From: Lachnospiraceae bacterium
GTDB lineage: Bacteria; Bacillota_A; Clostridia; Lachnospirales; Lachnospiraceae
DNA: 56,413 nucleotides
Assembly: GCA_024683935.1 (NCBI GenBank)
Contig: JAIKXV010000045.1
Location: forward strand, 1 to 56,413
Direction: 5' to 3'
Shown here: piece by piece, positions 52,709 through 56,413 of the stretch
Layout: each line of letters starts with the position of its first letter
Position numbering within the stretch: position 1 is the stretch's first letter
Notes under the pieces: model-generated
Databases searched by the model: none
Told to the model about the DNA's origin: nothing
The model's input: the letters and a program-made list of their open reading frames with translations, nothing else
Program-made: the position numbers and the translations under genes

Positions 52709-53600
52709 GGTGAAGATTTACAAATTCATATCGCTTGGGCTTTCCTTATGCCTGCTGCTGTCCGGCTGCGGAGGCGGTTTTGTGGATCTGACCGAAGATG
52801 AGTCAAAGCAGATCGTCAATTATTCCACCAATGTTCTAAGCGACCATAATTCCGCAGTGAAGGGTTCGTTGAAAACCCTTACGAAGACAGATCTAAAGGA
52901 TATAGTCATAAAGGATGATCCGGGAATAATAGATGAGATAGAGGCTGCCAAGGAAGAAGCCACAAAAGCCTTTGAGGAGGCTGTTACGCCGGAGGAGACA
53001 TCAAAAGACGGCAGGAGTGGATCTGAAGGAGAAAGCTCCGATGATGAAAACGCTCCGCTCGAGATTCAGAACGCAGATATCGCTTCATTGATAGGACTCA
53101 GCGGATTCAGGGTGGATTATTCGGGACATGCTGTCCAGGATTCTTATCCTGCGCCTGGAGATCCGGAGGCGGATATGATCTTCTCTATCGAACCTGCTAC
53201 CGCAAACGACAAGCTGCTGGTATTCTATTTCAATGTCACCAATACAGGTATGGAAGAAGCGGATTGTAATATTTTAGATCTGCGGCCGAGATTCCGCTTT
53301 AAGTCCGGAGGAAAGACCCACAGCTTTTTAACAACGCTTTTGCTGGATGATCTTTCCACTCTGGAGGTAATGCTACAGCCCGGAGAGAGCAAGAGGGCGG
53401 TTCTCGTGGCTGAGATCAGTGAAGAAAAGGCAAATGAGCTGTCAGATCTGACCCTGATAATAATGGGAGAAGACGAAAACACGGAAATACTGCTTGAAAA
53501 ATCTGTCGAAGGTGCGCCGGAGGATACGGAAACACAGGAATCCGGTGAAGGTGAACCCGCAGGAGATGCTGAGCCCGAAGGAGAGGTATCCGCAGAGTAG
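52698..53600 (+). CDS. Extracellular lipoprotein of the motor operon, unknown family
   Basis: 300 residues from the ATG at 52698, eight bases after AAAGGA. The signal peptide ends LLSGC, so Cys24 is lipidated. It is followed by a helical stretch (VDLTEDESKQIVNYSTNVLSD near 29-49), an acidic linker, an immunoglobulin-like beta-rich domain (~150-270) with LLVFYFNVTNTG and LQPGESKRAVLV, the pattern of DUF5067-like lipoprotein domains, and a Glu-rich tail. It overlaps the kinase gene. It may be the outside partner sensed by the kinase or bound by the OmpA-like subunit. This is not shown by the sequence. Confidence 0.6.
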   Translation: MKDKVKIYKFISLGLSLCLLLSGCGGGFVDLTEDESKQIVNYSTNVLSDHNSAVKGSLKTLTKTDLKDIVIKDDPGIIDEIEAAKEEATKAFEEAVTPEETSKDGRSGSEGESSDDENAPLEIQNADIASLIGLSGFRVDYSGHAVQDSYPAPGDPEADMIFSIEPATANDKLLVFYFNVTNTGMEEADCNILDLRPRFRFKSGGKTHSFLTTLLLDDLSTLEVMLQPGESKRAVLVAEISEEKANELSDLTLIIMGEDENTEILLEKSVEGAPEDTETQESGEGEPAGDAEPEGEVSAE

Positions 53601-53672
53601 ACAGGTATAGATACGGATTTACAAAAAAATGACAAAATTCGTATAGATTTTTGTGTATTTTATAGAAATATG

Positions 53673-53681
53673 TGATATAAT
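53673..53681 (+). promoter_or_regulatory. Extended -10 promoter of the cheV-like gene
   Basis: TGATATAAT contains a TGn extension plus a perfect TATAAT, with a weak TTGTGT 19 bases upstream. The transcript would start about 23 bases before the ATG. Confidence 0.5.
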
Positions 53682-53710
53682 CAACGTAATAATCTTTGAG
53701 AGGTGCTTGC

Positions 53711-54616
53711 ATGGAAACAAAAATTCTTCTTGAAAATGGTACCAACGAGCTGGAGATACTTGAGTTTAAGCTTGGTGAAGACTCCTATGGCATCAATGTA
53801 GCGAAGATCACCGAGATAATTCCTTATCAGGCTGTTACTCCGGTTCCAAATGCACATCCCAGTATAGAAGGGATATTCATGCCCCGCGACAAGATGATCA
53901 CGGCCATAAACCTGAAGAACTGCCTCCAGCGGGGAGATCAGGAAAATAAAGGCCTTTTCATCATAACCAATTTCAACAAGCTGGATATTGCATTCCATGT
54001 TGATTCGGTTGTGGGTATTCACAGGGTTTCCTGGACGGCTATCATAAAGCCCGATGCTACGGTGAACACGGTTGAAGCCGGTGTATCCACCGGAATCGTT
54101 AAGTTCGATGACAGACTGGTCATCATTCTGGATTTCGAGAAGATTGTTACCGATATCAGCCCGGAGACCGGATTGAAGGTATCCGATGTCGATGAGTTAG
54201 GAGAGAGGAACAGGAGCGAGGTTCCCATCGTTATGGCTGAGGATTCAGTGCTTCTCCACAAGCTTATCTCTGATTCCCTTAAGAAGGCCGGATATATTAA
54301 TCTTATAGATTTCGAGAACGGACAGGATGCCTGGGATTACATTTCAAGATGTGTTGATGACGGCAATTTAGCACAGAAGGTTGGCCTCGTCATCACTGAT
54401 ATAGAAATGCCTATAATGGACGGACACAGGCTTACAAAGCTTATCAAGACAGGAGACAAGACCAAGAGGATCCCTGTTGTCATCTTCTCGTCTCTCGTTA
54501 ATGACGAAATGAGAAAGAAGGGTGAGCAGCTCGGAGCGGATGCACAGCTCAGCAAACCTGAGATAGGAAACTTAGTTCGTGAGATCGACAGGCTTATGAA
54601 TGCAACAGACGGCTGA
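53711..54616 (+). CDS. cheV: CheV-like coupling protein (CheW domain plus receiver domain)
   Basis: 301 residues from the ATG at 53711, after GAGAGG. The CheW-like domain (about 1-155) has FKLGEDSYGINVAKITEII and VVGIHRVSW. The receiver domain (about 170-300) has acidic AEDS, the phospho-acceptor Asp230 in VITDIEMPIMDG, VIFSS and the KPE lysine. CheV couples chemoreceptors to CheA or buffers phosphate. No CheA, receptor or flagellar gene is in the window, so it may serve a system elsewhere or the motor operon just upstream. It has its own promoter and a terminator shared with the gene on the other strand. Confidence 0.87.
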   Translation: METKILLENGTNELEILEFKLGEDSYGINVAKITEIIPYQAVTPVPNAHPSIEGIFMPRDKMITAINLKNCLQRGDQENKGLFIITNFNKLDIAFHVDSVVGIHRVSWTAIIKPDATVNTVEAGVSTGIVKFDDRLVIILDFEKIVTDISPETGLKVSDVDELGERNRSEVPIVMAEDSVLLHKLISDSLKKAGYINLIDFENGQDAWDYISRCVDDGNLAQKVGLVITDIEMPIMDGHRLTKLIKTGDKTKRIPVVIFSSLVNDEMRKKGEQLGADAQLSKPEIGNLVREIDRLMNATDG

Positions 54617-54628
54617 GTATTCTGACAG

Positions 54629-54668
54629 ATCAAAATGTGACTTTTGGCGTCCGAATCATAAAATGATA
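54629..54668. repeat. Dispersed repeat, copy 4 (half-element)
   Basis: ATCAAAATGTGACTTTTGGCGTCC and the following GAATCATAAAAT match, in inverted orientation and with about three differences, the left end of the element at 808-846. It begins just after the cheV stop and ends at the terminator. Confidence 0.65.
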
Positions 54669-54670
54669 AA

Positions 54671-54699
54671 GGGCAGGGATTTGATCCCTGCCCTGTTTT
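54671..54699. terminator. Bidirectional intrinsic terminator
   Basis: GGGCAGGGAT and ATCCCTGCCC form a perfect 10-bp stem around TTG, followed by TGTTTTGT on the plus strand and by TTTATCATTTT on the minus strand. It serves both cheV and the convergent DUF6465 gene. Confidence 0.88.
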
Positions 54700-54738
54700 G
54701 TGCTTTATTATTTCTGATCTGATCTTAGTTGGTTTCTA

Positions 54739-54936
54739 TCAAAGATCAAAATCGCCCTTGAAATCATCATTTATCACATAATAAACTTTTCCGTTCTCGG
54801 GCTGAACATAAAGCTCAAGCTTCTTCATGTCTGAAGCCTGATTTCCGGCTGCGGTGAAGATATCCTTTGCGGTATTCTTCAGAGCCTCTCTTGTAGTTTC
54901 CTTTCCTCCGAACTGAAGGACAAATGTTTCTTTCAT
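54739..54936 (-). CDS. DUF6465 family small protein
   Basis: 65 residues. KLELYVQPENGKVYYVIN near 39-56 and an N-terminal FVLQFGGKETT are the DUF6465 pattern, seen mainly in Lachnospiraceae and relatives. It probably adopts a small alpha-beta fold; function unknown. A strong AAGGAGG ribosome site precedes the ATG. It is expressed towards the CheV gene and shares its terminator. Confidence 0.75.
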   Translation of the reverse strand: MKETFVLQFGGKETTREALKNTAKDIFTAAGNQASDMKKLELYVQPENGKVYYVINDDFKGDFDL

Positions 54937-55115
54937 AACTTCCTCCTTAAAACCGAATAAAGTCGAATTATTGTAGAAACAACTTTGCTTATATTATCGC
55001 AAAGTGGGAAAAAAATCAATGATTTAATCAAGACTTTTTTACTTTGACTTTAGTTATATAAGCGGACGGGTGTTATGGTGGAAGAATTGATCGAGATGTG
55101 ATAAACTAAATCGGT

Positions 55116-56413
55116 ATGAGTACCGAAGAGAGTTATCTTGATGCTCTGCTGAGATCAGTAGAGGAATCCGAGAAAAATTTGAATATAGATCCCGGAGCCG
55201 GACTGCCGTCGCTGGAAGAGGTATTCGGTCATGGGGTAGAGCCGGTTATGGGAACAGATCCGGCTGCTTTTGATACTTCCTCATCGGTGGAACCGCCTGT
55301 GGAGGATTTTCTCCGGGAGGCTGCCGATGCTGCAGCGGAGATGCCTGCGGCTGCGGAGGCTGCTGCTCCAGAGATTGATGCAGAGCCGGTGATGGATGCC
55401 TACAGCAAGAATATGTCCACTGAAGAAATTGAGGCGATGCTTATCGCTGCCGGTGGAAAGAGTGCGCCTGCACCTGAGCCGGAGCTTGAAGCTGCTCCGG
55501 AGCCAATGCCTGAATTGGAGGCAGTGCCTGATATAGAGTATGTACCCGAACCGGATCCGGTGGCAGCACCTGAGCCGGAACTTGAAGCGGTTCCTGAACC
55601 CATCCCGGATCTTGAACCCGTGCCGGAGTTAGAACCTGAGCCTGTTCCGGAGCTTGAAGCTGTTCCGGAGATGGAGGCTGCCCCTGTACCTGAACCGGAG
55701 CCTGCTCCCGTACCTGAAATTGAACCGGTATCTGAAGATCCTAATCATGTGATGACACCGGAAGAGATAGCAGCAATGGTGGCTTCAGCAGGAGGAGACG
55801 CACCTGCAGAAGAACCTGCGCCAGAACCGATACCGGAACCTGAACCCGTTCAGGAGCTTGAACCTGCACCGGAACCGGAACCTGAACCTGAACCTGTTCC
55901 GGAGATGGAGGCTGTTCCTGAACCTGAACCGGAGCCTGCTCCTGTACCTGAAATTGAACCGGTATCTGAAGATCCTAATCATGTGATGACACCGGAAGAG
56001 ATAGCGGCGATGGTGGCATCCGCAGGCGGCGATGTACCTGCAGAAGAGCCCGCGCCCGAACCGGAACTTGAACCTGCGCCAGAGCCGGAGCCTGCTCCCG
56101 TACCAGAAATAGAACCTGTGTCAGACGATCCTAATCACGTGATGACACCGGAAGAGATAGCGGCTATGGTGGCATCTGCAGGAGGAGACGCACCCGCAGA
56201 AGAACCTTCACCCGAACCCGAGCCCGAGCCTGAACCGGCACCCGAACCCGAGCCGGCTCCCGTACCCGAAATAGAACCTGTGTCAGACGATCCTAATCCC
56301 GTGATGACGCCGGAAGAGATAGCGGCTATGGTGGCATCTGCTGGTGGAGATACACATGCAGAAGAGCCCGCGCCCGAACCGATACCGGAACCTGAACCAG
56401 TTCAGGAGCTTGA
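55116..56413 (+). CDS. Pro/Glu-rich protein with repeated FliM/FliY-like docking peptides (3' end outside window)
   Basis: At least 432 residues from the ATG at 55116; a stop lies in frame three codons upstream and no clear ribosome site is seen. After an acidic N-terminus the motif [15 protein letters not shown] appears at residue 100, then four copies of [16 protein letters not shown] at 213, 291, 343 and 397, each preceded by DPN-x-V. Between them are long PEPEP/PVPEIEP spacers of 52-78 residues, expected to be extended and disordered. The motif resembles the LSQEEIDALL N-terminal peptide of FliM/FliY that docks CheY-type receiver domains. A receiver-containing CheV is encoded 500 bases upstream. 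No signal peptide is seen. The resemblance is by eye only. Confidence 0.7.
   Translation, partial: MSTEESYLDALLRSVEESEKNLNIDPGAGLPSLEEVFGHGVEPVMGTDPAAFDTSSSVEPPVEDFLREAADAAAEMPAAAEAAAPEIDAEPVMDAYSKNMSTEEIEAMLIAAGGKSAPAPEPELEAAPEPMPELEAVPDIEYVPEPDPVAAPEPELEAVPEPIPDLEPVPELEPEPVPELEAVPEMEAAPVPEPEPAPVPEIEPVSEDPNHVMTPEEIAAMVASAGGDAPAEEPAPEPIPEPEPVQELEPAPEPEPEPEPVPEMEAVPEPEPEPAPVPEIEPVSEDPNHVMTPEEIAAMVASAGGDVPAEEPAPEPELEPAPEPEPAPVPEIEPVSDDPNHVMTPEEIAAMVASAGGDAPAEEPSPEPEPEPEPAPEPEPAPVPEIEPVSDDPNPVMTPEEIAAMVASAGGDTHAEEPAPEPIPEPEPVQEL

Noticed and set aside
55740..56413. A CRISPR or DNA tandem repeat array in the Pro/Glu region
   Set aside because: Repeat spacing is irregular (234, 156 and 162 bases), always a multiple of three, and the reading frame is open, so the repetition is at protein level.

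Overview
The window looks like the chromosome of an anaerobic Firmicute, most probably a Lachnospiraceae member from a gut or rumen. Reasons: AAAGGAG-type ribosome sites almost everywhere, occasional GTG/TTG starts, lipoproteins with LTAC/LSGC lipoboxes, a DUF6465 protein, and a selenium-dependent molybdenum hydroxylase cluster of the kind found in gut anaerobes. This assignment is an inference from gene content; no rRNA or tRNA was recognised.

Layout. 1-6775: ordinary genes (5' part of a glycogen phosphorylase, a composite palindromic repeat, a VOC protein, a GH3 lipoprotein, a PAP2 phosphatase, a MATE transporter fused to an RsbW-like ATPase domain, a glycine-tailed membrane protein). 6824-46916: a nearly continuous purine / molybdenum / selenium island. 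It holds a BMP-type nucleoside or purine ABC importer, a YheO-like regulator, ssnA-ygfK-ygeX-ygeY-ygeW-arcC-ridA, a hydantoinase, a ModE-like regulator divergent from a selenium operon (DUF3343-yqeC-yqeB-selD-cysteine desulfurase), yedE/yedF-like genes, a fused selenium-dependent xanthine dehydrogenase, mocA, xdhABC, adenine and guanine deaminases and modABC. 46984-48915: a damaged GGDEF sensor gene and a GGDEF remnant. 48935-53600: a four-gene operon with a ZorA/ZorB-like (MotAB-like) ion-driven motor pair, a sensor histidine kinase and a lipoprotein. 53711-56413: a CheV-like protein, a small DUF6465 gene, and the start of a Pro/Glu-rich repeat protein whose repeats resemble the FliM/FliY N-terminal docking peptide.

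How the genes work together. Adenine and guanine deaminases would feed hypoxanthine and xanthine to the molybdenum hydroxylases. SelD, YqeB, YqeC, the desulfurase-like enzyme, YedE and the TusA-like protein would supply labile selenium, and MocA and ModABC would supply the molybdenum cofactor. SsnA, YgfK, the hydantoinase and YgeY would open and trim the ring. YgeW and carbamate kinase would recover ATP from the ureido groups. YgeX, helped by RidA, would turn 2,3-diaminopropionate into pyruvate and ammonia. The order of the ring-opening steps is inferred, not read from sequence.

The most promising less-described material is the ZorAB-like/kinase/lipoprotein operon with its CheV and repeat-protein neighbours, a SpoT-like HD domain fused to an APH-type kinase, two MATE-ATPase fusions, a dispersed palindromic element present four times, and overlapping divergent promoters between modE and the selenium operon.
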